64,000 bases of DNA, taken from positions 1,141,326 to 1,205,325 of the forward strand of contig NC_061817.1 in NCBI RefSeq assembly GCF_021462225.1, in the 5' to 3' direction. The stretch comes from Girardinichthys multiradiatus (taxonomy: Eukaryota > Chordata > Actinopteri > Cyprinodontiformes > Goodeidae). How positions within the stretch are numbered: the first letter of the stretch is position 1; each line of letters opens with the position of its first letter. The notes beneath the pieces were generated by a model. The model did no database searches. It had not been told where the DNA came from and saw nothing but the letters and a program-made list of their open reading frames with translations. A program made the translations under genes and the position numbers. Shown here in pieces: positions 43,065 through 53,544 of this stretch.

Positions 43065-43444
43065 TGTCAACCCATTTCAAAATAGGGACCCATAAGCATA
43101 CTTAAAGAGTCAAATGGCAATTGTTTTGGTTTAATTAATGGCTGGAAAACTGGATGATTAAGCTTGCCAGCATCAGACGAGGGCTCAAGGACAGTCAAAG
43201 CTGGTTCTAATGAAAGAGTACACAAGACTGGAATAACTTAAAAATGTCTTTAGATATTATTTAGCTAGATAGGAGGCCAGGACTAACTGCTTCACTGAAT
43301 CAGAAGATTTGGCGATGAGTGGACAAGAGCCTGGGTATTTATAGAAGGTGGTGATAGGAAGCAGCTGCGCCTTGGTCCAACCTAGAAGATGTCGATTCAG
43401 TAGAAAAGGAGGAGGCCGCCTAGATAGTTGGCCTCCTCATTACA
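43065..43444 (-). repeat. 5' LTR of the degenerate Gypsy element
   Basis: On the minus strand it starts TGTAATGAGGAGGCC and ends GGGTTGACA, so it has TG...CA borders, about 380 bp. It is followed by GAAAGCTCTGGCCAACATGG, corresponding to the leader and gag start of the family. Confidence 0.7.
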
Positions 43445-43619
43445 ATGGATGTATGAAATTAGCAGATGACAATGGATGGATGAGATTAGCAGATGACAAT
43501 GGATGGATGAGATGATGGATGGATGGATGGATGGATGGATGGATGGATGGATGGATGGATGGATGGATGGATGGATGGATGGAATGAAGGAATAAATGAA
43601 TGAATGAATGAATGAATGT
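43442..43619. repeat. 27-bp minisatellite, then (GGAT)n and (GAAT)n
   Basis: Units of about 27 bases ending in AGATTAGCAGATGACAATGG repeat between 43442 and 43515, passing into about 17 GGAT units and then TGAA/GAAT units to 43617. It may derive from the tetranucleotide tail of a LINE. Confidence 0.85.
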
Positions 43620-44111
43620 GAGGTCCTGATGGAGATCGACCAGAGGGTTGGAGAGAGGACAGGCAGGTGACAGCTGGAGATGGCTGCACTGTAGTGGATG
43701 ACTGTGGAGGGATTTTCCAGAAGAGATCTATCATAGAGAGGTGTACTGATGAGATCCAAGACTGGCCTGGGAACCAACAAAAACTTCAAGCTGGGAAACA
43801 CGAATGACACAAGGAATGAACTCAAGAAGAGGAATGCAGGTAGACTAGGCAGGTAGAATAACTTCCACAGACGAAGGCAAAATACTCAAAAGGTTTTTAA
43901 GCACGAGAATCCTGGGGCTTGACTCTACCAAGAAGGCTGATTATCAGGCAAAGTCTGGTTGTCCAACAGCTCCTTAAATCGCCAGCAGCCAGATGAGGAG
44001 ACTGCAGACAGGTGTTCAGTCTACAGCAGGCAACCAGGCCCTCCAACAGAAATCCTAAGTTGAAGGAAGATCTCACACATGCACAAAAACCCACACACCA
44101 GGATCATGACA
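43620..44111 (-). repeat. Gypsy-type LTR fragment
   Basis: The minus strand begins TGTCATGATCCTGGTGTGTG at 44111 and has typical fish Gypsy LTR content (CTTAGGATTTCTGTTGGAGG, CTGATAATCAGCCTTCTTGG). The TGTCAT terminus matches the type seen in the solo LTR at 58601-59208. The other end runs into the minisatellite. There is no attached coding sequence. Confidence 0.45.
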
Positions 44112-44149
44112 CATTCCGCCATAGAAGGATGGACCTCCACATCAGTCTC

Positions 44150-44335
44150 AAGTCTTCTGCAGCCTCTAACAAGTTTTCTTCCAGGTTTGTCCTGGATTTA
44201 GGTCAATTCGTCTTCCAAACACTCTGACCAGTCTTTCTGTTCCTGCTCAAGAAAACCATCCCCACAGCATGATGTTGCCACCGCCAAGTTTCTTTGTGTG
44301 GAGGTTGCATTCAGAAGACAACAGTGCTAGTTTTC
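44150..44335 (-). pseudogene. Tc1-like transposase remnant
   Basis: On the minus strand, GGCGGTGGCAACATCATGCTGTGGGG encodes GGGNIMLWG, the Tc1 block before the second catalytic residue. The adjacent sequence (GAAAACTAGCACTG upstream; GAAGAAAACTTGTTAGAGGC downstream on the minus strand) fits the same family. A short fragment. Confidence 0.55.
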
Positions 44336-44399
44336 TCCCTCACATTTTGTTTGTAGGTCAAAAAGTTTGTTAATTTTTGTCTTAGCTCTGCTTTTGGTG

Positions 44400-45883
44400 G
44401 AGGACGCACGCATTTTCTCTACCTCCCTCTTGCCTGCTTCTGCATCTGCTTTTGTCTGTATTTTTCTCAGAGCCTCACTTTACATATCTTCCAAACTTGC
44501 AAATTATGGATTTGGTCAGCTGGTCTCTCAACACAATTGATCAAATTTTTTCCACGGGAAGACAGGATGAAGGAGAACCCTCTTGCCCAGCCGGTACATT
44601 CTTCTCTGGATACACAATGGATTCCTGGCAACAGTGGAAGATTGTGTGCTTGACTACAATGTCGGTTGAAGACGCAGAAGACGTTTACATATTTGTATTT
44701 TCAATAACAGGATTTCTGCTTTTTGGAGCCGGCGGTTACCTGACTTATCGAGTGAGTAGCAAAACGTGGGCAGCTGTTCAAAGCATCCCAAAGGTGCCTG
44801 CGATGCTGGACGGAATCTGCAGAGCGATCAAGGCTCAGACTGAAAATTTAAGAGAGCTAAGCCGCAAGCTGGATACGGTTCTTGAACAGAATTGTAGCCT
44901 GGAAGTGGCTTTTGGACTCAGAGGTGAAAGGATTTAATCATGGAGAAGGTTGTTTGCTCGAGAACTGCGGAAAGTCCCAGAAATTTGGATATTTGGGTTC
45001 GCAATTGAGAGATGACAGTAAAAACTGGTTGGAAATCCACACAACTGCTTGAACCACAACATTTATTATTTTTCTAAATCTGGTGCCCCAACGTGGCCTT
45101 GGCAACTTCTGCTAAGTGGCTATCGACAAAATATCTCCTGGATGGGGCTCTTTCCCAGCGCCCCGAACAGCTGTGACCCAGATAAGACTTTGCGGCCGAT
45201 TGAGAAAACTTCGATCTCTCTCCTCAAGGACAATGGTGCTCTGTCTGTGACAGTCTAATTCTTGCACAGACACTCACAGTTATATATTCGCACCCCCAGG
45301 ATTCCACCACACTCTTACAAAATATTTTCTTCTTGTGTGCTGCTTAGCCCTGCACCTAATTGCGTGATTTCATTACTTTTTCATAGATTTTTAGTTTTAC
45401 CAGAAGGATTACCAGTGAAAACCAAACATTATTAGTAATAGAAAATTTGGACTATACCTGCTCTTACATCAATGACCAGCTTTCTTAGTTAGACTACAAT
45501 GGACTGTTATTACTCAGTTCAACTTCAGTACCAGTAAAAGCAATATATTATTAGCACTTGAAAATGTGGATTAAACTGTTTTATACCAGTGACTCAGCTT
45601 CCCTAGTTAGAATTCAATGGGATGATGAGACTATCAATATTATCATCTTCTTTTAGCATAAGATGCTTTATTATTAAGAGTGGCTTGGAACCAATTTCTA
45701 CCAGTAAACCCGGAAGGATTATTAATTATTATTACTCCCAAGGATTATTAGTGTCATTTGATTTGTTTTTCTGTGGTTGATTTTCTGTATCATTGTAATG
45801 TTTTTCCTCATGTACAGCGCTTTGAGTGCCTTGTTGCTGACAAGCGCTATATAAATAAACTTGACTTGACTTGACTTAATAGA
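44400..45883 (+). mobile_element. ORF-carrying retroposon-like unit with L2-type 3' tail
   Basis: A plus-strand unit about 1.5 kb long. It holds an intact small-protein ORF followed by about 0.9 kb of 3' UTR. The UTR has the repeated phrase TTCTTAGTTAGACTACAATGG / TTCCCTAGTTAGAATTCAATGG and AAAGCAATATATTATTAGCA-type variants. It ends in GTACAGCGCTTTGAGTGCCTTG...AGCGCTATATAAATAAA and (CTTGA)n. That tail is the L2-LINE 3' end recognised by L2 reverse transcriptases. No RT or endonuclease is present, so I infer mobilisation in trans. The 5' boundary is not certain. Confidence 0.5.
44506..44937 (+). CDS. Single-pass membrane protein of an apparent retroposon (unknown function)
   Basis: I do not recognise this protein. 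The frame is open from 44452, but the ATG at 44506 has the better context (A at -3, G at +4) and starts MDLVSWSLNTIDQIF, giving 143 residues. Residues about 15-35 are polar (STGRQDEGEPSC). A strongly hydrophobic segment, VYIFVFSITGFLLFGAGGYL at about residues 61-80, is followed by TYR and a basic residue, as in a transmembrane helix. The C-terminal half (GICRAIKAQTENLRELSRKL, DTVLEQNCSL) has heptad spacing and should form a coiled coil. No signal peptide, cysteine-rich array or enzyme motif is seen. There are no internal stops, although the surrounding repeats are badly decayed. It could also be a fragment of a host-derived gene copy. Confidence 0.45.
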   Translation: MDLVSWSLNTIDQIFSTGRQDEGEPSCPAGTFFSGYTMDSWQQWKIVCLTTMSVEDAEDVYIFVFSITGFLLFGAGGYLTYRVSSKTWAAVQSIPKVPAMLDGICRAIKAQTENLRELSRKLDTVLEQNCSLEVAFGLRGERI

Positions 45884-46479
45884 CTGCAAACCAACGCTAA
45901 AACATTAAAATGTACATTTAAAGATGCCGGAGACATATGAGACTGAGAAAGAACAAGAGTCAAATCCCTTTGAAAAGTAAAAAAGAACATTAAATAAACA
46001 AAATTTCAAAAGGGAATTAGCTGTTATCAACATTTTAACAGTATAAATTTGCAGACTACATGGACACAAAATTTTTATTATGACATCACATAAACTAATT
46101 TTCGTCTTCTATGCCAGATCAATATAGCCACCTATTAGGCTGGAGAGTAAAACTGTACTCTACTCTCTGGCTAAAAACAGTGCAAATGTGAGGGACTCAG
46201 ACCCTGATGATCCACTCTTTAATTATTGCTCCATCCAGTGTGAACAAATACTGGCTTTTTGCAAGTCACAATGCGTCATCAAACACAACAGAACAAAACG
46301 TTTGTTCTAAATAGATGTCACATAACAGTAAAAATTGCAACTATTTGACCATATGTATTAGTTTTCTTTTTGTGGATAACACAAAAACAGTACATTTTCA
46401 TCTTTCCACACATACATACAGTTCTGGATTGAAACAATTCCAAACATCAAAACCTCAGTTCGTCTGAAGGGGAAATAAT
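45884..46479. other. Unassigned AT-rich sequence
   Basis: No exon, LTR or transposon terminus recognised. Confidence 0.3.
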
Positions 46480-46599
46480 CATTATATATGTGTGTCTCTG
46501 GATGGTTTTAGGGGACATCTCCTATGGGCAACTCTCCACTCTTACCCTATGCTTTTCAATGTGTCACTGGCGTAAAGGGAACATCCATGACTATCAATG

Positions 46600-47235
46600 C
46601 AGTCACAGGAAAGAAAGTACACCCCATGATTCCCCAGCTTGTAGAAACCCCATTAGAGGCAATAACCTGAAGTAGTCGTTATCTATCTAAATCGACTTAA
46701 CACTTTGTTGTGGAGGCATTTTGGCCAACTGCTTCAGTTGTTGCTTCGCTTCATTCATTTTGCAGGCATTCATTTTTTTTAGGATCCTGCCCAGCAATTT
46801 CAATCTGTTTAGGTCAGAATCTTTATTGGGTCATTGTAAAACCTAGATTATTTTTTCTTTTTTAGCCATTCAGTCCTTAATGCACTGTTGTGTTTGGGAT
46901 AATTGTCCTTCTATATAAAGCAAATTCAGTCAAGCTTCAGTTGTCATACAGATGTCCTTACATCTGACATCACAATACCTTAATATACAAAGAAATTTAT
47001 TAATGCCTGCAAGATATCAGGTCCAGTGGCTGCAGCCCTCCACCCCCATGCTTGGAGATATTTGAGCTGTTTTGTGAGGAAAAGCTTTCTCCAAACATGG
47101 TACAGCACATTATGGACAGACATCTCTGCTTTGGTGTCATCTTTTTAAAAGACATTGTTCCAGAACCATTGTGGTTCATTTGATAAAGCTTTGGAAATCC
47201 AAGTTGTGCCATTTTTAGAAATAATCCTTAGAGAT
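46600..47235 (-). pseudogene. Tc1-like element remnant
   Basis: Reads, on the minus strand, as a diverged Tc1-like transposase. Landmarks on the plus strand are GTTTGGGATAATTGTCCTTC, GGTCCAGTGGCTGCAGCC, then CACCCCCATGCTTGGAG (the GGG..WG block region), AAGACATTGTTCCAGAACC and ATTTGATAAAGCTTTG. The minus frame 47000-47212 covers part. Termini were not determined. Confidence 0.5.
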
Positions 47236-47269
47236 GATCCTTTGGACCTGTGGGATACATAAGCTAAGA

Positions 47270-47500
47270 CATTATTTACTACCTTTGGTAGCGATGCGTA
47301 TTCGGTACTTTTATAGGTACCGACCGAATTTTGTTGGTACTACCGAGTACCAATTCACGTAAAATGAAACAATACCATGTTTCCGTACCTAAAGGCATCA
47401 TTGTGACACTGAGGGAGTGGATGAGTGGGCGATTTTCCATGCCAGACACAAACACAGCATTGCACACACAAGAACGTAATGACTAATCAGTAGCCGATGG
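47270..47500. mobile_element. hAT-like non-autonomous fragment
   Basis: GCGATGCGTATTCGGTACTTTTATAGGTACCGACCGAATTT contains facing TTCGGTAC/GTACCGA blocks. This is like the ends of hAT-type elements common in vertebrates. No duplication was found, so the limits are approximate. Confidence 0.35.
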
Positions 47501-47654
47501 TACCGTAAACAAAGCAAGCATGTCTGATAGAAAGCTCTCGAAAGTATGGCTCCAGTTGCAATGCAGATTACGCTTGTGTGTTAAACACTTCTTCTGCTCT
47601 TTATGCTCTTTCTCTTTAGGCTCTAGTGGCCTTTATTTTTCACATTTTTCGAAA

Positions 47655-47720
47655 GTAAGTAGACAGGAACTCAAATCTGCAACAGCCTGCGTCGAGGACT
47701 AAGTCCTCCGCACATGGTAA
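47655..47720 (-). repeat. Second copy of the tRNA-like dispersed repeat
   Basis: CAACAGCCTGCGTCGAGGACTAAGTCCTCCGCACATGG aligns with 11880-11920. The B-box-like motif is degraded here. Confidence 0.3.
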
Positions 47721-48585
47721 AGCAGGTGAGTGTAATCAGGAGGAGCGGAGGAACAGCTGAGACCAATGATGGGAGAGAAAGCTGAGGAGGGGGAGTAATT
47801 GAGCAGTATAAGACAAAGAGAAACACAGGAAAGAAATCTAGCAGAATGATAATACAAAAAAAAATAACAATTGTATTGAGTCCTATATTTATTTCTGTAT
47901 GTATTCTTAATTTTGGCAAGTTTGGTCCCCTATAAACAAGCATGCCAAAAATACATTTTTAAAATTGCAATTTGGGCCTGATAGAGAAAATGTTCATTCT
48001 CACCATATGTGGAAAATCTACGCTGCTCTCACAGTGAGATATATGGAGGGGTTGGGATTTTTTTCATTACCATCCACAAAAAAATGTTTGTTTTTATGCT
48101 TGTTTGTTTCATTTGCTGTAAATATGTCAACATGTTGCATTGCAGAGTTGTGTGGGAACATTAAAGAATAGTGTGAATATACAGGGACCAATCAATATCT
48201 GTTACATAACAGTTACTGTCCATCACATTACTCCAGAGTGAAGTATAGCACGCCATGTTCTGCAAACTTGGGCCATGTATGAACAACACACTAGCTCAAA
48301 TATACCAGATGAACTAAAGGCGGTGATGTCAGGGTGGAACCTGGAGAGGCCTGAAACAACAATTCCAGTAACAGCAGACAATGAAAGAAATGGTGAATGC
48401 ATGGAAGGAAGCAGAACTAGGCCCCCAAACTTTGAACACACAACAAATCTAGCTTCATAGAAAGCATCACTTAACCAAGTAAAGAGTGCTTGGTAAAGTC
48501 AGAGGGTTGTGTCCTTTCATCGTAGCCCAGCAGCTGCACACATACTTGAGGGCAAACAGGAGATGCTAAATCTCAACGTTAATAA
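47721..48585. other. Unassigned sequence
   Basis: No recognisable gene or element. Short frames overlap on both strands (48223-48460) without a known domain. Confidence 0.3.
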
Positions 48586-49280
48586 AGTTTGCATGTTCTT
48601 TTCTAAGTGCAAAACTAAGGAACCAGATCCAATTAACTGCAGCAGATGGACAAATATTAATACCAGTACAAGAGTATAAATACTTAAGTATCACAAGGGA
48701 TTCCCAATTTTCCCCTAAGAAACATTAAAAAATCAAAAAAAGGAAAAAAGAATAAATTTAATTTACGTAATTTCAAACATGTTAGGAATAACTTGTCATT
48801 GGAAGCTTCAAAATTATATGTAAATGCTATGATTCTTTCTCATATAAATTACTGCATAACAAGTTGGTCCCAGGCAAGTCGGACCACACTAAAACCAACA
48901 GAAAGACTTTGAAGACTTTGCATGAAAAAAAGCAAATTCATATCATCATTGCAAAATACTACAGAATGACTTTTTAAGTTGGGAGAAAATGACAATTTAT
49001 TCAGACGTCATACCTGTATATAAAGTCCTTTCCGGTTTGGCTCCATCACCCCTAAAGGACTTTGTTCAACTGCATTTACAATGAAACATAACTACAAGAG
49101 CAGTCAGTAGGGGAGACTGTAACACACCATTTAGGAAAAGTTATTTCGGTAACTTGTCATTTTCTGTTTGGGCTTCAAATTCTTGGAATATACTACCATC
49201 AGAACTAAGAAATATTACATCCCTGAAATGTTTCAAGAAATCACTTAAGAAATGGTTATTATATAACCAAAATTATTAAT
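48586..49280 (+). pseudogene. CR1/L2/Rex-like LINE RT C-terminus, highly decayed
   Basis: The plus-strand reading gives LRNQIQLTAADGQILIPV, then QEYKYLSI (the usual YKYLGV block) and SHINYCITSWSQAS (normally LNYCI.WG). The tail region after GLAPSPL-like codons is readable only with several frame changes and stops. The 3' end lies near 49280. Confidence 0.6.
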
Positions 49281-49474
49281 GTTTTGAATACATCATGAAT
49301 TAACTGTTTTATATGTTTTATATTTTACCAATGTGACTTGTTTTTACTTTTATCATAAAAGTTTACTGTAAATTACACTACTTTTAGCCAGACATTGAAA
49401 TCTGTCATAAATCATAGGTTATGTATGTTGTTAAGCATATTAATTATAATTTTTTTATCCTTTCCATCAACCTG

Positions 49475-49948
49475 CTAGGAGACTAGGAGTTTTATAAATA
49501 AAACCCATGAAAAATAACTTGCATTCCATTTCTCTGGAAGGTGCAGAGAATTTTGGTGTATTTTCTCAATGCATGTCTTACAAAATACACTGGTACTGCT
49601 GCATTCCAAAAAGAGATATTCAGAAAGTTCTTTGCAAATACTGCAGATGTTAGAGGAAGGTGCTGAAGATTTATATGACACTTGTATTAGCTCATATTTC
49701 AGTGAATCCCACGAGTTTAGAACTTTTCTTTTAGCCTGACAGTAGGCTGTCTCTTCATCAAAAGAGTTAGAAATGGTATTATTTGGATTTTCTGTGAGAG
49801 GTGTGATTGGTGTGGACACAGGTGAGTCTGTATGACTTGAGCTGGGATGTGATGACAGAAAACAAAATTTAACACCACCACCAATAGTTTTCCGCACTAC
49901 TTTTATCCGATTTGTCCTGCAGCGGACACTGCTCTTGAGTTTTGGCAT
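49475..49948 (-). pseudogene. KDZ (Zisupton-like) transposase N-terminal part, candidate
   Basis: A minus-strand frame of 157 codons from MPKLKSSVRCRTNRIKVVRK. After a Ser/Thr/Pro-rich linker it has a zinc-binding-like region at about residues 100-140: CSICKELSEYLFLEC, then VFCKTCIEKIH, then HLPEKWN. The spacing CxxC...C...CxxC...H....H..EKW resembles the CxC-type zinc domain near the N-terminus of Kyakuja-Dileera-Zisupton transposases, which are known from fish. The open frame ends at 49475 in SYFSWVLFIKLLVS, probably intron or flank read-through. The catalytic domain is not present downstream, where a LINE remnant lies. Confidence 0.4.
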
Positions 49949-51597
49949 GGTTCTAAAGTGGGAGAGAAAAGAAAAAAATGACCCAATTACAATTACAGTA
50001 AGCAGATGAGCAGATTAGTAGATTGTTTGTTACGGAATTAAATATATATCCATGCTGACATCATTTGAACAGATATACCAATGAAAACACCTAGAAAGTC
50101 GAATCAAGGAGAAAGGCAATCGTTTAATGCAATATAATACACAAGCCACCAGCTTCAACCTGCATAGCAGTCATTTTAACATGACAGTGGAGGTAAACAA
50201 AAAATTGAAAAAGACTAACATTCAATTTTTGTAAATTTATAAACATTTTGCAATTAAATGGACACAGAAAAATCATGCTATCATGGGGTTAGCTGTCTTT
50301 AGTTTAAATTATATAAGCTAATCATACAAGTGGACTATAGACTAAATAGTGGAATTAACTGAAAAAACCAAACTAAGCTAACAAGACGATTGAACGTAGC
50401 ACATCTAACATAAAAATCTTATCAAAATATAAATATAATATAACTCACCCTTAATGACGAGAAACGTGTGAAGTTGTAGCTAGATTCTGAAACAGCAGTT
50501 TAGTGCACACCACCACCACCATCTGGTAAGTAGTGTGTGGATTGGAACAGCGCTTAGTAGCTAGATTGTAAATAAAGATTATAAATAAAGTTAAAACAAA
50601 AAAAAAAGGCTTCTGGTTTTGGATGCGAGTCAGGCTATAAATGCTTGTTATCAAGGATAAGAATCCTAGATAAGTACCTTCTAACCTACCAGGATGTACA
50701 GGAGGTAGTCTGGAGCCATATTATGGGAGTGATAACAACTAATAACGGCCATTTATTGCAATGATAATATTCGAAGCGGGGGTTTCTATAGAAAAACTGC
50801 AATCCCAAAGCTGAATACTCATATTTATGGAAGTGATGCATTTCTTATCTGTAAACCATTTTAGGTTCTTTGCTTAATTTGAAGGTTTTTGTTATTGTGA
50901 GTGTCCACCTGCACATTAATCTAAGTCGTTTCAGATTCTTCAGTGGTAAAGGTCTCCATCCCGTTTTCTAATATTCGATTGGATTGTAGTTTCTATATGT
51001 TGTTGACAAAGATACACAGAAATGACTGAACAGTACTGATCAAATGCCTCAGCTTCTACTCTCTGTCTGGAATGAGATTAAAAACCTCTGAACTGCAGAC
51101 ATCATTGTGATGCTGTGCTTGAGTCCTTGAAGACTGCCAAAACTGTCCATCATCAGACACTTGTGGGACTCATTTAAGTCAGTGAGCACACAAAGTTGAA
51201 GGAGCCCTGTCTCATTACTCTTCTTTGATGAGGTGGTCTATTTTAGTACAAGCTCAAAGAAAAATGTCCTGCTAATTTCAGATGCTAGAAGGGAACATTA
51301 GGCCTGCTGGGGGCTAAGATCATCCTTAGGAGAGCAGAATTTGAATCATTTTCAGACGTCAATGACTAGTGTAGACGCATGATGCCTGATGGCAGCTCCA
51401 TGGTATGCAGTGTTTCTGAGTGCAATTGTTTCTGTGTTAGTGTAAAATGATGTCCACAAAGACAGACTCAACACATTAGGAATAGATCTCGGTTATTAGC
51501 GTCCACTTAAAGTGGTGCTCAAAAGGCTTTCAGCTGATTCATTTTTTGCTGTATATGACAGAGCATCTGTATCTTTATAGAACCATAGAGACAGACA
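49949..51597. other. Unassigned sequence upstream of the KDZ-like frame
   Basis: Possible 5' region of the KDZ-like element, without recognised termini. From about 51000 to 51560 the sequence has no coding pattern I can support. Confidence 0.3.
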
Positions 51598-53211
51598 TAC
51601 AGGTCCTTCTCAAAATATTAGCATATTGTGATAAAGTTCATTATTTTCCATAATGTAATGATGAAAATTTAACATTCATATATTTTAGATTCATTGCACA
51701 CTAACTGAAATATTTCAGGTCTTTTATTGTCTTAATACGGATGATTTTGGCATACAGCTCATGAAAACCCAAAATTTCTATCTCACAAAATTAGCATATT
51801 TCATCCGACCAATAAAAGAAAAGTGTTTTTAATACAAAAAACGTCAACCTTCAAATAATCATGTACAGTTATGCACTCAATACTTGGTCGGGAATCCTTT
51901 GGCAGAAATGACTGCTTCAATGCGGCGTGGCATGGAGGCAATCAGCCTGTGGCACTGCTGAGGTCTTATGGAGGCCCAGGATGCTTCGATAGCGGCCTTT
52001 AGCTCATCCAGAGTGTTGGGTCTTGAGTCTCTCAACATTCTCTTCACAATATCCCACAGATTCTCTATGGGGTTCAGGTCAGGAGAGTTGGCAGGCCAAT
52101 TGAGCACAGCGATACCATGGTCAGTAAACCATTTACCAGTGGTTTTGGCACTGTGAGCAGGTGCCAGGTCATGTTGAAAAATGAAATCTTCATCTCCATA
52201 AAGCTTTTCAGCAGATGGAAGCATGAAGTGCTCCAAAATCTCCTGATAGCTAGCTGCATTGACCCTGCCCTTGATAAAACACAGTGGACCAACACCAGCA
52301 GCTGACACGGCACCCCAGACCATCACTGACTGTGGGTACTTGACGCTGGACTTCTGGCATTTTGGCATTTCCTTCTCCCCAGTCTTCCTCCAGACTCTGG
52401 CACCTTGATTTCCGAATGACATGCAGAATTTGCTTTCATCCGAAAAAAGTACTTTGGACCACTGAGCAACAGTCCAGTGCTGCTTCTCTGTAGCCCAGGT
52501 CAGGCGCTTCTGCCGCTGTTTCTGGTTCAAAAGGGGCTTGACCTGGGGAATGCGGCACCTGTAGCCCATTTCCTGCACACGCCTGTGCACGGTGGCTCTG
52601 GATGTTTCTACTCCAGACTCAATCCACTGCTTCTGCAAGTCCCCCAAGGTCTGGAATCGGCCCTTCTCCACAATCTTCCTCAGGGTCCGGTCACCTCTTC
52701 TCGTTGTGCAGCGTTTTCTGCCACACTTTTTCCGTCCCACAGACTTCCCACTGAGGTGCCTTGATACAGCACTCTGGGAACAGCCTATTTGTTCAGAAAT
52801 GTCTTTCTGTGTCTTACCCTCTTGCTTGAGGGTGTCAATAGTGGCCTTCTGGACAGCAGTCAGGTCGGCAGTCTTACCCATGATTGGGGTTTGGAGTGAT
52901 GAACCAGGCTGGGAGTTTTAAAGGCCTCAGGAATCTTTTGCAGGTGTTTAGAGTTAACTCGTTGATTCAGATGATTAGGTTCATAGCTCGTTTAGAGACC
53001 CTTTTAATGATATGCTAATTTTGTGAGATAGGAATTTTGGGTTTTCATGAGCTGTATGCCAAAATCATCCATATTAAGACAATAAAAGACCTGAAATATT
53101 TCAGTAAGTGTGCAATGAATGTAAAATATATGAATGTTAAATTTTCATCATTACATTATGGAAAATAATGAACTTTATCACAATATGCTAATATTTTGAG
53201 AAGGACCTGTA
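51598..53211 (-). mobile_element. Tc1-like element, family I copy 1, complete
   Basis: Spans 51600-53209 (1,610 bp) with TA on both sides. The inverted repeats are about 207 bp long (51600-51806 and 53003-53209), begin CAGGTCCTTCTCAAAATATT, and differ at only a handful of bases. The element contains one uninterrupted transposase on the minus strand. A near-identical copy lies at 56145-57742. Everything needed for a Tc1-like transposon seems present. Confidence 0.95.
51877..52881 (-). CDS. Tc1-like transposase, apparently intact (334 aa)
   Basis: Cut-and-paste DDE transposase acting in the nucleus on its own terminal inverted repeats at TA sites. The N-terminal helix-turn-helix region lies at about residues 5-45 (KDISEQIGCSQSAVSRHLSG). 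A GRKKCGRKR AT-hook/NLS-like segment is at 49-57, and a second HTH at about 65-108 (SRATVHRRVQEMGY). Catalytic residues are D148 (VLFSDESKF), D238 (FQHDLAPAH) and E273 (SPDLNPIENLW). The 34 residues between the second and third give the DD34E signature of Tc1. The GxVMVWG block is at 185-190. Length (334) is normal for Tc1, the start ATG at 52881 is the first in the unit, and no stop or frameshift occurs. This is the best-preserved gene in the window. Confidence 0.95.
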   Translation of the reverse strand: MGKTADLTAVQKATIDTLKQEGKTQKDISEQIGCSQSAVSRHLSGKSVGRKKCGRKRCTTRRGDRTLRKIVEKGRFQTLGDLQKQWIESGVETSRATVHRRVQEMGYRCRIPQVKPLLNQKQRQKRLTWATEKQHWTVAQWSKVLFSDESKFCMSFGNQGARVWRKTGEKEMPKCQKSSVKYPQSVMVWGAVSAAGVGPLCFIKGRVNAASYQEILEHFMLPSAEKLYGDEDFIFQHDLAPAHSAKTTGKWFTDHGIAVLNWPANSPDLNPIENLWDIVKRMLRDSRPNTLDELKAAIEASWASIRPQQCHRLIASMPRRIEAVISAKGFPTKY

Positions 53212-53215
53212 CAGC

Positions 53216-53544
53216 ACTGGAAAGCAGTACTTCTCACATATGGGCCTTTATACCCAAAACTGAATAACAACGCACGTCCACCAACCCCACCACACCACCG
53301 CAGACACAAACCAAGTCTCAGCTGTAATTGCCTTTTTTAAAACCCTAACTAAAAAGCAGTAATGTAAACTTTGATAAGTAAACTGTCAATAAAACAACAC
53401 AGACAGTCTGCTGGTATCACTGTAGGTAAAGCTCACACAATTGCACCAAAACAGACGTTGAGTTTCTCAAATATAAAGAATTGACATTCTATATTAAAGA
53501 CTAGTAAAACTTTAATGGCAATAGAAGCTGCTTTAGTGGCTTCG
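53216..53544. other. Unassigned sequence
   Basis: Flank of the Tc1 element with no recognised feature. Confidence 0.3.

Larger units (their letters stand above)
40117..43444 (-). mobile_element. Degenerate Sushi-like Gypsy element with two LTRs
   Basis: A minus-strand element: 5' LTR 43065-43444, gag 42.9-42.2 kb, protease/RT start 42.2-41.9 kb, RT 41.9-41.0 kb in pieces, RNase H at 41.0-40.81 kb, and 3' LTR at about 40117-40462. Integrase is essentially absent between RNase H and the 3' LTR, so there is a 3' deletion. The LTR/leader junction (TGACA-GAAA...CTCTGGCC...ATGGACCC) resembles that of the Gypsy element at 17.65 kb. Confidence 0.8.

Noticed and set aside
43500..43617. Regular repeats as a CRISPR array
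   Set aside because: They are contiguous tetranucleotides and a minisatellite without spacers, in a vertebrate genome.
52477..52921. Plus-strand frames over the Tc1 copy at 51.6 kb, similar to minus frames at 56.4-56.9 kb
   Set aside because: They are mirror-image antisense frames of the same transposase, not a second gene.
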